Source: Scolanthus callimorphus (taxonomy: Eukaryota > Cnidaria > Anthozoa > Actiniaria > Edwardsiidae). From it: a stretch of 64,000 bases of DNA. Of this stretch, positions 13,401 through 21,569 are shown in pieces (within the stretch, counting starts at the first letter, position 1; every line of letters begins with the position of its first letter). The notes beneath the pieces were generated by a model. That model had not been told where the DNA came from and did no database searches. It saw nothing but the letters and a program-made list of their open reading frames with translations. Location: the NCBI GenBank assembly GCA_033964015.1, contig CM066920.1, forward strand, positions 9,701,912-9,765,911, in the 5' to 3' direction. A program made the translations under genes and the position numbers.

Positions 13401-15485
13401 TGAATGCAATCAAATTTAATCATCCAATTGAATCAAACATGTCACGTTTCATGAATCATTTACCTTTAGTGCTGCTGCTAGCATGGTCCCAACCCTAAAC
13501 TTGGCAGACATGCTTCCAGGCAGTGCCGCAGGAATGTCAATTTCCTCATTGATGACATGAAGGCATTTGGATGTTACTTGCACAATGATGGCCGTGGTAA
13601 ATTGACGCAATGAAACAACTTCATCTGGAATATTGCTGGATAACAAAAATATATTTTTTACTGCAAGAGTTCTAAGTGCTAAGGAAATTTACCATGAAAA
13701 ATATATATATATCCCTCTTCAACAACAACAAAAAGGGTAAAGGTTTAATGCAAATTTTGGGAAATGTTTAGAAAATAATATTCATTTTGACAACATTTTT
13801 AAACATACTGTGGTACCTTTATTTAGCAGTCACCCTTTAGACTGTGAAAGTGGCCACTTAATAGAGATTGGCAACTTGATGGAGGTTCACAAGAAAAGTT
13901 ATTAACCTCACAAGATAATGCATTCTACATTCAAGAACTACAGTAATACCACTTATATACAAGAAGACTTTCAAAAGTTTTTTGTGGTATACACTGGTAA
14001 TTTTTGCTGAAAATGAAAATATACTCTACAAAGAACTGCAACCTAATGTTTACATTGCATAATGGCTTGTAAGTTTGTCTACAGCAAAGATTAAAATATA
14101 ATTGTCTGTTGTTAGAGCGGATTTCACATGACTGTCAAGACTTGTGATTGCTTTGCGTTCTCATTGGCCACTCGTTTTTCTCAGCCAATCAAATTCTGTA
14201 GTAAATACAATTGTGTAATTACTTAGTAATTGGTTTGGTTTGCAATTGGCCGAGAAAAAAGCCTTTTAGGAGCAAGTCGTGATTTCTCTCAATTTTGATT
14301 GGCTAATGATTGCTCAATTTCAATTGTTTTCACAACAGTCATGTGAAAACTGCTCTATCAATTGTCACCAGAAACTTAATTCATTTTAACATGCTTTCTG
14401 TCACCAAATCATATTACGAACCAAACATCTGACCACTACCCTGGTAGGATAATGATTATTCATACTGAGGCTGCATCTACCTATCTACACTCTTGGCAAA
14501 AACATGCTCTGTCAGCACATGAAACTTCAAAGTTTTGACAGTTGAACTTCAAAGTTTGCCTGCCCATGTGTGAAGCTTTGGTGACACTCTTGAGTGGAAA
14601 ATGTAAAAAGTTCATTCAGTTACTTTACTTCTTTCTGACCAGAAAAACTATGAAGTTACCAAAATATTATCTTTTTAATTATTATTGTTGAAATGAAATG
14701 GTGGACTTGATTATTGTGACAAAAACGTTCCACATTTCCTGTCAAGACATTCAAGTTTCTCTGTCAAAACTTTGAACTTTCATGTGCCGACAGAACATGT
14801 TTTTGGCATGTGTGAAGGGCAGCTGCAACCAACCGTATTGTATTGTAATCAGTACATTGTGATAACCCTCTTGCAACTGACACAATAGAAAATGTGCCTT
14901 TCCCCATGGGTAGCCTGGATAGCCTGTTTCTTTGGGGGTTCAGGGTCTGAGAAAAGTGTGAAAGTACGAGATTTCTGTTGATTTGGCTACTCCAAATATG
15001 GACCGAGGCGATAGTGAAGAGAGGAAAGGCCCTTATTTTTGAAGGAAAAACATCGAGGCCATGCTTGCAAAACCAGCCAAATGTGTCCACGATCCAAGGT
15101 TTTGTTATTGTATGCAGAGACCACTTCAAAACACAGAGCAAGCTAGCAGAAAATGCACTCAACAACGTTAGTGAAGGATTCTAAGGGAGTTCGGAAAGGT
15201 TTCTTAAAAATCTCGGGAAAACTAAAAACTTGTTTCGACAAGTACAAGCTTTGATTTTTGTAGCAGGGTCAAGGTGATCGACACGCAGCGGAGTAGCCCC
15301 ACCAAAAGATCTGAACTGTTTATGCATTCTTACCATCTAATTCCTTACTAAAACATTTGATTTCCACCCAGCAATAAACACTTTAACTACTTTGTAGCTT
15401 TATGCCAACAAAAATGGAATTCTAGACTAACTTACCAGCCAATTTGGCGCAAAGTGTGGATGATAATGTTGTCTACTTCCTCCAT
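138..15485 (-). CDS. CCDC22: CCDC22, coiled-coil subunit of the CCC endosomal recycling complex (3' end outside window)
   Basis: CCDC22 pairs with CCDC93 and COMMD proteins in the CCC complex, which works with retriever and WASH on endosomes (family knowledge). Fifteen exons were read on the minus strand with GT-AG sites and matching phases: 15485-15436, 13635-13464, 8354-8222, 8002-7869, 5521-5360, 4868-4739, 3993-3920, 3822-3754, 3078-2959, 2182-2063, 1825-1709, 1371-1270, 1190-1083, 898-803, 197-138. They encode about 549 residues; the human protein is about 627, so roughly 70-80 residues lie past the left edge. Residues 1-120 match the N-terminal NN-CH domain ([16 protein letters not shown] start; [28 protein letters not shown]). 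Residues about 220-549 are coiled coil, with signatures [27 protein letters not shown] and [17 protein letters not shown]. Intron 2 (8355-13463) hosts another gene on the opposite strand. The exon 5 acceptor is the least certain junction: AAG at 5522-5524 was chosen because it keeps frame. Confidence 0.95.
420..785. repeat. GA-rich purine tract in CCDC22 intron 14
   Basis: About 360 bp of almost pure purine on the plus strand built from degenerate GAGGAGGTAGAGAAG units. On the CCDC22 sense strand it is a long polypyrimidine run beginning about 20 bp past the exon 14 donor. The acidic and proline-rich ORFs across it are by-products of the composition. Confidence 0.85.
1445..1705. repeat. CTGTCTGTCCGT minisatellite-like tract in CCDC22 intron 11
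   Basis: Degenerate repeats of CTGTCTGTC/CTGTCCGTC, pyrimidine rich on the plus strand, ending just short of exon 11. The Cys/Leu/Ser-rich ORF here is not a gene. Confidence 0.75.
2250..2620. repeat. Degenerate tandem repeat, unit about 18-22 bp
   Basis: Many imperfect copies of AACAAATATGTCACTCATG and variants (GTCGCTCATGAAC, GTCGCACAAC) lie in CCDC22 intron 9. No coding potential. Confidence 0.8.
2680..2913. mobile_element. 234-bp MITE, TTAAAGAGCC family, copy 1
   Basis: Terminal inverted repeats TTAAAGAGCCTGTGTCAGCC and, at the far end, GGCTGACACGGGCTCTTTAA. The interior shares AGCATAGCARCATACCAAG and ACAAAGTTTCAGATTTG with three other copies (9510, 38000, 53012). TTAA at both ends suggests a TTAA or TA target. 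It lies in CCDC22 intron 9, ending 45 bp from exon 9. Confidence 0.85.
3687..3745. repeat. G-run of about 18 plus a fragment of the TTAAAGAGCC MITE end
   Basis: A homopolymer G-run is followed by AAGGAGTGGCTGACACGGGCTCTTTAA-like sequence, the terminus of the MITE family at 2680. The rest of the element is absent, so this is a truncated copy next to CCDC22 exon 8. Confidence 0.6.
5230..5315 (-). repeat. tRNA-like SINE head
   Basis: On the minus strand it reads GGTTAGCTCAATAGTAGAGC (A-box like), then AGGGTTCACACCCT (B-box like). It lies in CCDC22 intron 5. The cloverleaf is imperfect, so this is a SINE relic and not a tRNA gene. Confidence 0.6.
6303..6678. mobile_element. MITE with CAAGAGTGGATTA ends, copy 1
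   Basis: The left arm CAAGAGTGGATTAACAAGAG and the right end GGTAATCCACTCTTGG face each other. Inner arms AAAAGTGTCTATTTTTAG and CTAAAAATAGACACTTTT are also inverted. A second copy is at 26856. Confidence 0.75.
6700..7016 (+). promoter_or_regulatory. TATA-bearing, LTR-like or promoter-like segment in CCDC22 intron 4
   Basis: It contains CTGATTGGCTCTC (CCAAT-type), TATAAATAG at about 6829, and AATAAAATT at about 6961, the order expected of an LTR or small promoter-terminator unit. No paired LTR or coding region was found. Confidence 0.25.
7068..7677. mobile_element. Palindromic CCCAGAGCTCCCC element, split by a SINE
   Basis: The left part (7068-7190) and right part (about 7589-7677) match the two ends of the intact element at 23031-23418: CGAACCCAGAGCTCCCC, GACAGCCAYTGA, ATGGATGTCCCCAGAGCCT. 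The middle is replaced by a tRNA-derived SINE. Confidence 0.65.
7187..7588 (-). mobile_element. tRNA-derived SINE, long copy
   Basis: On the minus strand it begins with a tRNA-like head (A-box GGTTGGTCCAGCGTTACG, B-box GGGTTCGACTCC at about 7508-7519). A body of about 300 bp follows, ending in a T-run at 7187-7204. The body motif AAGCTGAATTA...GGTCTCAA recurs at 47490 in another copy. Confidence 0.7.
8725..9495. mobile_element. Palindromic GATAAAGTAATG element interrupted by a G-run element
   Basis: Outer arms CTATTACACCGATAAAGT and CTATTGCACCGATAAAGTC repeat around the centre, with GGGAGACACTCGAAACGTT facing AACGTTCTCGTGTCTCTCC. The centre (about 8979-9414) is occupied by a second element. 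Includes GCGCTCTGATTGG. Confidence 0.6.
8979..9414. mobile_element. CCCGGGGG...GACTCCC element, copy 1
   Basis: Left end CCCGGGGGGGGGGACTCCCA and right end AATATGGGAGT are inverted, with inner arms GGGGATGATCGTCG and CGACGATCATCCCC. The interior repeats CTTTTAGGGGTGA-like units. The better preserved copy is at 25560. Confidence 0.7.
9510..9742. mobile_element. TTAAAGAGCC-family MITE, copy 2 (inverted relative to copy 1)
   Basis: Starts TAAAGAGCCCGTGTCAGCC and ends GGCTGACACAGACTCTTTAA, with the same interior as copy 1. In CCDC22 intron 2. Confidence 0.85.
9770..10262. repeat. TTCAACATTGTT-rich repeat
   Basis: Repeated forms of GTTCAACA, TTGTTGAA and GTCGACCT, with two near copies of TGCACGTTACCTTGCAGTTAATAAATGTCG. 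A related segment is at 42420-42640. Also an inverted pair around 9866-10005 (GGGGGCCCTGTGGTTTGTT and AACAAACCACAGG). Confidence 0.5.
10265..10560. repeat. AAAACACTTAATGACTG repeat family, copy 1
   Basis: It carries GCGCACTCTGATTGGTT, CACGTGGTAAAGTACAAA-like sequence, GCTATATAATAAAACACTTAATGACT and CTCGATGTTTCCCGAGAC. The same order of motifs occurs at 38455-38775. Confidence 0.6.
11116..12626 (+). CDS. MFSD6-like major facilitator transporter, single exon, one apparent frameshift
   Basis: A multi-pass membrane transporter of the MFS_1_like/MFSD6 group; substrate unknown. The first part (11116 to about 11571) starts [13 protein letters not shown], has three hydrophobic segments and a clear MFS motif A between helices 2 and 3 ([12 protein letters not shown], about residues 76-87), then a polar glycosylable loop. 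The second part, in the next frame, continues from about 11575 to a stop at 12624-12626 with about nine more membrane segments and [25 protein letters not shown] and a [11 protein letters not shown] stretch. The frames disagree by one base, and adding one G to the run at 11572-11575 would join them into about 503 residues, a normal length. So this is either a sequencing indel or a recent pseudogene; the rest of the ORF is undamaged. It lies inside CCDC22 intron 2 on the opposite strand. A possible poly(A) signal is at 13122. No introns were seen, suggesting retroposition or a naturally intronless paralogue. Confidence 0.8.
13122..13127 (+). terminator. Candidate poly(A) signal of the MFSD6-like gene
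   Basis: AATAAA about 500 bp after the transporter stop codon, on the same strand, with none obvious closer. Assignment is by position only. Confidence 0.35.
13230..13320. repeat. GGAAATTCCAGGGGGG repeat family fragment
   Basis: TACAAATACTGTATTTTCC, GGAAATTCCAGGGGGG and GGATATTTTCTGGAACCACAC are the signature of a family also seen at 37375, 52208, 53400 and 56533. Confidence 0.7.
14116..14357. mobile_element. AGAGCGGATTTCACATGACTGT palindromic MITE
   Basis: Left end AGAGCGGATTTCACATGACT faces right end ACAGTCATGTGAAAACTGCTCT. It lies in CCDC22 intron 1. A relative with AGAGCGATTTTCATATGACT is at 63508. Confidence 0.7.
14495..14808. mobile_element. Palindromic element with 45-bp imperfect arms
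   Basis: The left arm (GCAAAAACATGCTCTGTCAG... CAAAGTTTTGACAG) is inverted at the right (CTGTCAAAACTTTGAA... GAACATGTTTTTGGC). It lies in CCDC22 intron 1. Confidence 0.7.
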
Positions 15486-16320
15486 CTTGAAATCAGCTAC
15501 CGCAGTGCATCACGGGTGATCAGCCACAGGGTTCCCGTTCAATGCACAATAGAGGGGACTTTTTGACTCTTCGCAAACGTGGAGTGACGTCGTTTAATCG
15601 CTGCGAGGCTTTCCCAACATCGTCAAAAAAGTGGCCATTTTTAACAGGCTTTTTCTCGTAAGTCGCCGTTTTTTTTTGTCGCGCGCGAGTTGAGGTCTCT
15701 GGATGAATTATTCCGGAAACGAAAGCCAAGAAGCCTTGGTACGCCCGATATACCCAGGCCCGTTACAAAATTAAATAAAGCAAGTACACTTGACTATGTT
15801 CCTGTTTTTCATCTACAGCCGATTTTCTTAGTTTTTCATAGACGATAAATGGTAAAAGTTAGCAACCAATTTTTCTCGAGGCCTGAAATGTCTTTGAAAT
15901 TTTTCTTGGAAGCATGGTATGCCACGCATTACGAAATTTCTTGCGTTTCATAGAGTAAAATACTCTAATATAACCTGAACACTTTTTCTCGAGTCTCTGA
16001 TATCGAAAATGGCGGCGAAGCAGTGCATTATGGGTAGGGTGACAATAACAATAACACTGACAACTTTATTTCGCATTACGAAAGTTATATATGTCGATAT
16101 AGATATTTGGTATTAGATATTTAGAAAATTCTATATCTTTTTTGCTTTGTTTTTCAATTTGTTTAAATTCAAAAGACATCGGATTTATGCAAGGAAATGC
16201 CTAGAGCCTAAATGAACCGCTAGGTTTTCTAGTTAGACACTAAGCAAGTAATGTTATAATGTTTTTGTTAGGTTTTGACGGATGAGACGGATCCTTTAAG
16301 AAGAACAAGAAATTTTTCGT
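15486..16320. other. CCDC22 upstream region, no gene seen
   Basis: The first bases are the CCDC22 5' UTR side and presumably its promoter. No TATA box was evident. No coding exon and no clear repeat was recognised across the rest. Confidence 0.5.
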
Positions 16321-16327
16321 CTTCTAT

Positions 16328-16520
16328 AGGCCGATTTAGACTGTACGATTTTCGCCTACAACCATCGCATGCGACACGCTTGCGACATGACTTAGCTCGT
16401 AAGCGCATGTCGTAGAGGAGTTGTAGGGCTGATTTAGACTTTGCGATTCGAGTCGTATGCTGATGCGAGCATGTCGCATGCGATGGTTGTAGGCGAAAAT
16501 CGTACAGTCTAAATCGGCCT
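16328..16520. mobile_element. 193-bp MITE with perfect 49-bp terminal inverted repeats
   Basis: The arm at 16328-16376 (begins AGGCCGATTTAGACTGTACG) is exactly inverted at 16472-16520. Perfect identity of the arms indicates recent insertion or repair. Confidence 0.85.
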
Positions 16521-16985
16521 TAATAGAACGAGGCATAATGAAACAAAAAGACTATTCATATTCAAATAAGGCGACTATTGTTTTCAGCGATGAAGCATAT
16601 ATCATGGAATAACCCAAACATAAAAACGATTATTTTCAATGAATGCCACACGCGATCTGAAATGGGACAAACGCCACGCGAAAGAGGCCTATTTGCTGGA
16701 TTTTCAGCCAGAAGGTTGCCAGAATCAATTGGATTGCACACAGGGATCCCATCATAAGGTATATTGCTGCTATATTATAATTTCTACCGATCAGTTCAAC
16801 TAGTTGCTCATCATTATTGAGGAGGACCGGTTCGGTTGAAAGAAGGACCGGTTCGGTCTGAAGTAAAGAGGCGGGCTTAAAGCTGTATGGCGTACTTCTC
16901 TTGTCTATGGCTTATTAATCAATTTTAAACTCGCGAAATTCCATCATCGATGAGTAGTAACCAAGCAACACATGGAGCCGGACCA

Positions 16986-17432
16986 ATAGGCCTTTATCAC
17001 GCAATATTGATTAATAATGTATAATAGTTATCAGAAAATGAAATCCAGTATTCAATTCTACACATCCGTATTAGTATAAAATTGCAAAGTTTGGTGAAGA
17101 TTGCTTCAATACTGACTGAGATATGAATTTTCAAAACTTCGTATTCTGGCATATTTTTTAACAAGAAATGTATGGGAAAATAAATCGAAACGAGGCTGGA
17201 CGGGCATCGATGCCCGTCCAGCCTCGACTTGACGTATTTGCCCATACATTTCTTTTTTTAAATAAATGTATCAGAATAGGAAGTTTTGAAAATTCATATC
17301 TCAGTCAGTTTTCAAGTAATTCTTTTGAAACTTTGCAGTTTTACTAATACGGATGTGTAGAATTGGAAACTGGATTTCATTTTGGGATAACTATTATATA
17401 TTAATAATCAATATTGCGTAATAAAGGTCTAT
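16986..17432. mobile_element. 447-bp foldback element with 36-bp perfect central palindrome
   Basis: The whole segment folds on itself. The outer ends ATAGGCCTTTATCACGCAAT and ATTGCGTAATAAAGGTCTAT face each other, and the inner arms share TTTGAAAATTCATATCTCAG. The centre 17191-17226 (CGAGGCTGGACGGGCATC and its exact inverse) is a perfect palindrome. The arms have drifted slightly. Confidence 0.85.
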
Positions 17433-17434
17433 AA

Positions 17435-18370
17435 TCACTGAAGGGCGGTTTGTTAATTTGCAAATCCCTGCTATAATCTTTTGCTTTCACGTTCTGCATG
17501 CTGGGCGCAATATTAAATGATAGCAAAAACTAAAAAAGAGACGAGCAAAAACAACGAAAACAAAACAAAAACTGGCCTCGTGACAGATGATCACTTGATG
17601 GACATTGTCGAGCGGACACTCAAATAGGTGAGTCCTGTCGCAATGATTTGAAGTGGATGACGTACGTGGCAAGAACCGCAGCAAATATATGAGTATTAGC
17701 ATTTTGCTAGAGTGCTGTTAGCATGTGCTAGGGAGTAGGAAGAGCTTTTGTCACTAATATGAAAGCAAAGAAATCGTTACATTGTATTCTGCGCGTTACT
17801 ACAGTATAGACTAACACTCAGCGCGGGCGAATACATCATTTATGTGTGGAAATTAACGTTCAGGCTTCTTTTTGGAGCCGCATCCTTTTTATTTTATTTT
17901 TTATTTTCACAAATTGTCTCCAAAACGAAGTCAAACGTCACAAGCGGTTAGAAACTGCTTTGAAATGTGGCTTTAATGAGCATGGAAATGCTTTATATGA
18001 ACATAGATTGCCCTTAAGAAATAGTTTATGAAACAGTCGTAGTCATTTTGTACACAAAATATGGCATAAATCAATAAAACAAGGCATAAACAAGGACCAA
18101 AAAGAAATATTAAATAAAAAATAAAAAGGGCCGCATGGACACTTTTTTGGAAAGCTCCGGACGATAAACCTCCCAAAGCCTGCGTGAAATCACGCAGAGT
18201 TGTTTGCACGTTTGATTGACGGAAGCCAAACCACGGTTTGTTAGTTGGCGTAGAGTGGCGCAGAATTATAAAACAATTGCAGTAATAAAATTTCTAACGA
18301 TTTGACGTGGCAAAAGTTCGATGTCTTAATTCAAGTAACAAGCCAAGTGTACTTACAACAGTGGTAGATC
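17435..18370. other. Intergenic, nothing recognised
   Basis: AT-rich sequence with no supported exon, tRNA or clear inverted repeat. Short ORFs lack family signatures. Confidence 0.5.
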
Positions 18371-18375
18371 TGGGT

Positions 18376-18540
18376 CCAGTTGCTCGAAAGTGGTTTAGCA
18401 CTAATCCAGGATTAATTACCATGGTGACTCGATGGTTTTGTTCAGAACTAAACCTGGTTTAAATATAATCCACCTTTGAACAACCCAGGCCTGGTTTAAA
18501 TTTTAAAATATCCACCTTTGAACAACCGGGATTACCGAAA
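18376..18540. mobile_element. Short palindromic repeat, AGTTGCTCGAAAGTGG / CCACCTTTGAACAACC ends
   Basis: The ends are roughly inverted, and an internal direct repeat of CCTGGTTTAAAT and TCCACCTTTGAACAACC is present. Confidence 0.5.
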
Positions 18541-18845
18541 ATTGACTGTACCATTTTAATCTCCCAAAAAGGAAATTTCCGGGAATTTGGCATAATGGTA
18601 AGCACCCCTGCTGTTCACTTTTTTATTGATCTCTCTAAAACAGAACAACTAAGAAATATTTCTCTAGAATTGGGGATTTTATTTTTTCCTAGAGGGCATT
18701 GTAACAATCCTGCGTTCTGATTGGTTAAATCTTAGAGCGTGCGCGCGCGAGCAATATTTTCCTATCTTTTGACCTAAGCCACGGAACCCACTTGCGCGCT
18801 TGTTTTCATAAAAAAAAATCATTTTTTAGAGTTGGAAAAAATAAA

Positions 18846-19125
18846 TAAGTTATTTACCGGCTTTTAAAAAGTCGGTCCGTATATAGTATAGGGAAAACTG
18901 TGAACTCGGTCCGTGGAAAATCTAGCCCTTGATAACAGTTTTTCCCTATACTTGGCTTGCACGTGACGTCATTTGCAGCCATGTTGGTGTACAGGAACAA
19001 ATGAAAGTTCATTTGTTGCTCTTTGTTCTCTGTACACCAACATGGCCTCCGCGCTTTTGTGATTTTATTCCCATAGGAATGAGTGCAAACCAAGAATACA
19101 CGGACCTCAGCTCCAAGCCAGTAAA
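18846..19125. mobile_element. Palindromic element, 280 bp
   Basis: Outer arms AAGTTATTTACCGGCTT and AAGCCAGTAAATAAC face each other. Inner arms GCCATGTTGGTGTACAG and CTGTACACCAACATGGC are perfect inverses around an AAATGAAAGTTCATTTG centre. Confidence 0.7.
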
Positions 19126-19659
19126 TAACATATATATCTCCCCCACGCGCAGCAGCGGATCCGTTTGTACGGGAGACTAATAATACACTACTGCGGATTT
19201 TAGTAATTCTGCGAACTTTAACAGAAAAAAAAATGGCCGAGTAGCGACATCTATTGAATTCGAAAATACTGAACTGAGCAAACTGGGCGAGAGATCACAG
19301 TCAAATAAGAAAAGCTTTTAAAATTATCTAGCACAAATAGTTATTTCTATTTATAAAATAGTTGACTATTTTATGGTTGGCAATAGTTGTTAATTATTAG
19401 AGGGGAATTTCGCTGTTTTAATTCAATGATTTCTTGGATCGATTTCCGTTGAATACAACAAACTCGAATTTTATATAAAAGTAATTAAATCAACTTCCCT
19501 CCTCGATAAAAACTGCCCGTGTTTACGTTAGCTCTATTTGTATAAATGTACTTTTAGTATTATATTTACTGAACAAATGAGAATATTATTGCTGTCGCTT
19601 GTTGCCTAGGTTCCCGTGGAAAAGGAGAAAATTGCCAAGATTAATAGTACTGGGCCATA

Positions 19660-19812
19660 TATAGCCTGCTGGTCGGCTCTCCTGTGAGGTTGTTCGCAAT
19701 ATTGTTGGTCGGTTTTGCGATTCCTGTGACGTCAGCTTTCCCAATTTTCTTTTCTTTGCTTGAAATCCGAACACGATCCGAATAGCCCATATGAGAGCTG
19801 GCTAGCAGGCTA
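19660..19812. mobile_element. Short palindromic element, TAGCCTGCTGGTCGGCTCTC ends
   Basis: The left end is mirrored by GAGAGCTGGCTAGCAGGCTA at the right. No coding content. Confidence 0.55.
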
Positions 19813-20239
19813 TTAACTGAAACAAAATACGACAGAGTTTTTCATCGAGCCACACCAGACTGAATGTTTTAGAGGGGAATTAAGGTAGGGATATACTCAT
19901 GCCCGGACGAATCGCAGCCAGAAGTGGTTCACTAAATCACTAGCGTTATGTGTGAACGTAGGTTGGGTTGGCTGTGTCTTCGTACGGACCATGTGGGACG
20001 TCAGGGGATGCTTCGTTTTACAGTCAAAACCATTACATCACAACCCATGTTTTCAAAACACCAAGTATTTTTATTTTATTTTTGGCTTGGCTGTTCCGCC
20101 AGTCGAATCATCTAAGCCAATGAATTCCTTGCCTTGTTTTTAATTCGCCTAATGAATACGAAAACCAGACGTCAAGAAGGCACGTACTGCGTTTTTTGTA
20201 ATTCTGCGAATAATATATTGTGTTTTTAAAGCGTTCCCT

Positions 20240-20475
20240 GAGACCCCGTTCACACGAGACCGCTACAAAACGGGACCGATACAATTCTGGTACGGTACCG
20301 TCGCGCGTTCACACGGGACCTGCGGTACCGGACCGATTTTGGCACGGCTAGGTCCGGTACGGTCCCGTGTGAACATAGTTGCAAAACGTACCAGAATTGT
20401 ACCGGTACCGTATGAACAGGCGGTACCGTACCAGAATTTCACCGGTCCGGTTTTGTACCGGTCTCGTGTGAACGT
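20240..20475. mobile_element. Palindromic MITE, CCGTTCACACGAGACCG ends
   Basis: Left CCCGTTCACACGAGACCG and right CCGGTCTCGTGTGAACG are inverted; the interior is packed with GGTACCGTACCAGAATT-like palindromes. It abuts a second element of similar design. Confidence 0.75.
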
Positions 20476-20477
20476 AA

Positions 20478-20707
20478 GCCCCATTTACACGACATGGATT
20501 TTTTGGCACGGCTCGGATAAAAAGCAGTACGGGTACCAAATTTAATGGCACGGCTCGGGTATATTTGCGCTGTGTAAATGGCTTTGCCGTACTACATTTT
20601 GTCAGAGCCCGACCGAAATTTCATCCGAGCCGGGACTACGTGGCGAGATAGTCCAATAACCATTTTTATCCGAGCCTTGCCAAACATTTCCGTCGTGTAA
20701 ATGGGGT
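20478..20707. mobile_element. Palindromic MITE, GCCCCATTTACACGACATGG ends
   Basis: Left GCCCCATTTACACGAC faces GTCGTGTAAATGGGGT at the right. The interior repeats GGCACGGCTCGGATAAA and its inverse. It begins within three bases of the neighbouring element's end. Confidence 0.75.
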
Positions 20708-21012
20708 GGTAGTCAAACATCTAAGCGACCCGGTGTAGCTTTTGTAAAACCCCTGATTGTTGTTAGTTGGGCGATCGAAGAAAGCTGAACACTCATTGAC
20801 TGCTGCTTCAGGAGTACTTTTAATATAAGGGTCACTACTATTAAATGGCCCACCTGCTCTAAAATAAATAACTTGTGAATAACTTTTAAGTAACTTGTAA
20901 GTAACTTTTTACATGTGAAAATATCAGCCAATCAGATGTCTTCTCCCGTTGCTATAACAACTTTCGGTTTCAGCGAGAATCGGCGCGTAAAACACTGAGA
21001 TAAACAGAATAA

Positions 21013-21151
21013 TACATGGACGTTTGGAGATATGGAATTTATCTTATCCCATGTCCATATTTGATATCTCACTCGTTCGCTGCGCTCACTCTCGTCCTAT
21101 ATCAATGTGAACACTCGAAGATAAATTCCATATCTCCGCACGCCCATGTAA
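21013..21151. mobile_element. Hairpin element, GGAGATATGGAATTTATCTT arms
   Basis: Arm GGAGATATGGAATTTATCTT at about 21026 is inverted at about 21118-21137, with ACATGG/CCATGT outer ends. The centre holds CTCACTCGTTCGCTGCGCTC. Confidence 0.7.
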
Positions 21152-21458
21152 TTCTCTATTTAGTCTATGCCATGCTATGCACGTTGTACAGTTCGTTAAA
21201 CGTTTTGAAGCGAGGAAAGAGGAAATGAAAGAGGAAAGAAATGAAGCGTCACCCAATGGCTACAAATGAGGCGAAACAGTTATATGAAATTACGACTTTC
21301 ACAGCAAGTTTCTTAGTCCATCTACTTTGTCCGTAACCCCCTACTCTAGGTAAGCCAGTCGCATGTTCTTTAAAACATGTTTTTTAAAAGCAATGACTCT
21401 CATCATTCTCGGGTCTTCGGTGCTCCCTCCTCTTGAGACACTCGCACCTTCGGAAGCC

Positions 21459-21559
21459 TTCCCTGCTAGCAGAGGTTTCTTTTCTCTGCATTTCGCTGGC
21501 TGAGGTTCGCGAACCTCGGCCAGCGTAATGCAGAGAAAAGAGACCTCTGCTAGCAGGGA
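21459..21559. mobile_element. 101-bp MITE with 10-bp target duplication (Mutator-like), copy 1
   Basis: Ends TTCCCTGCTAGCAGAGG and CCTCTGCTAGCAGGGA. Flanked on both sides by the direct repeat TTCGGAAGCC (21449-21458 and 21560-21569). The interior is a hairpin (GAGGTTCGCGAACCTC). The second family member is at 54200. Confidence 0.85.
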
Positions 21560-21569
21560 TTCGGAAGCC

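Noticed and set aside
14764..15184. 133-residue minus ORF and 68-residue plus ORF in CCDC22 intron 1
   Set aside because: No recognisable family; they overlap a palindromic element and have no exon context.
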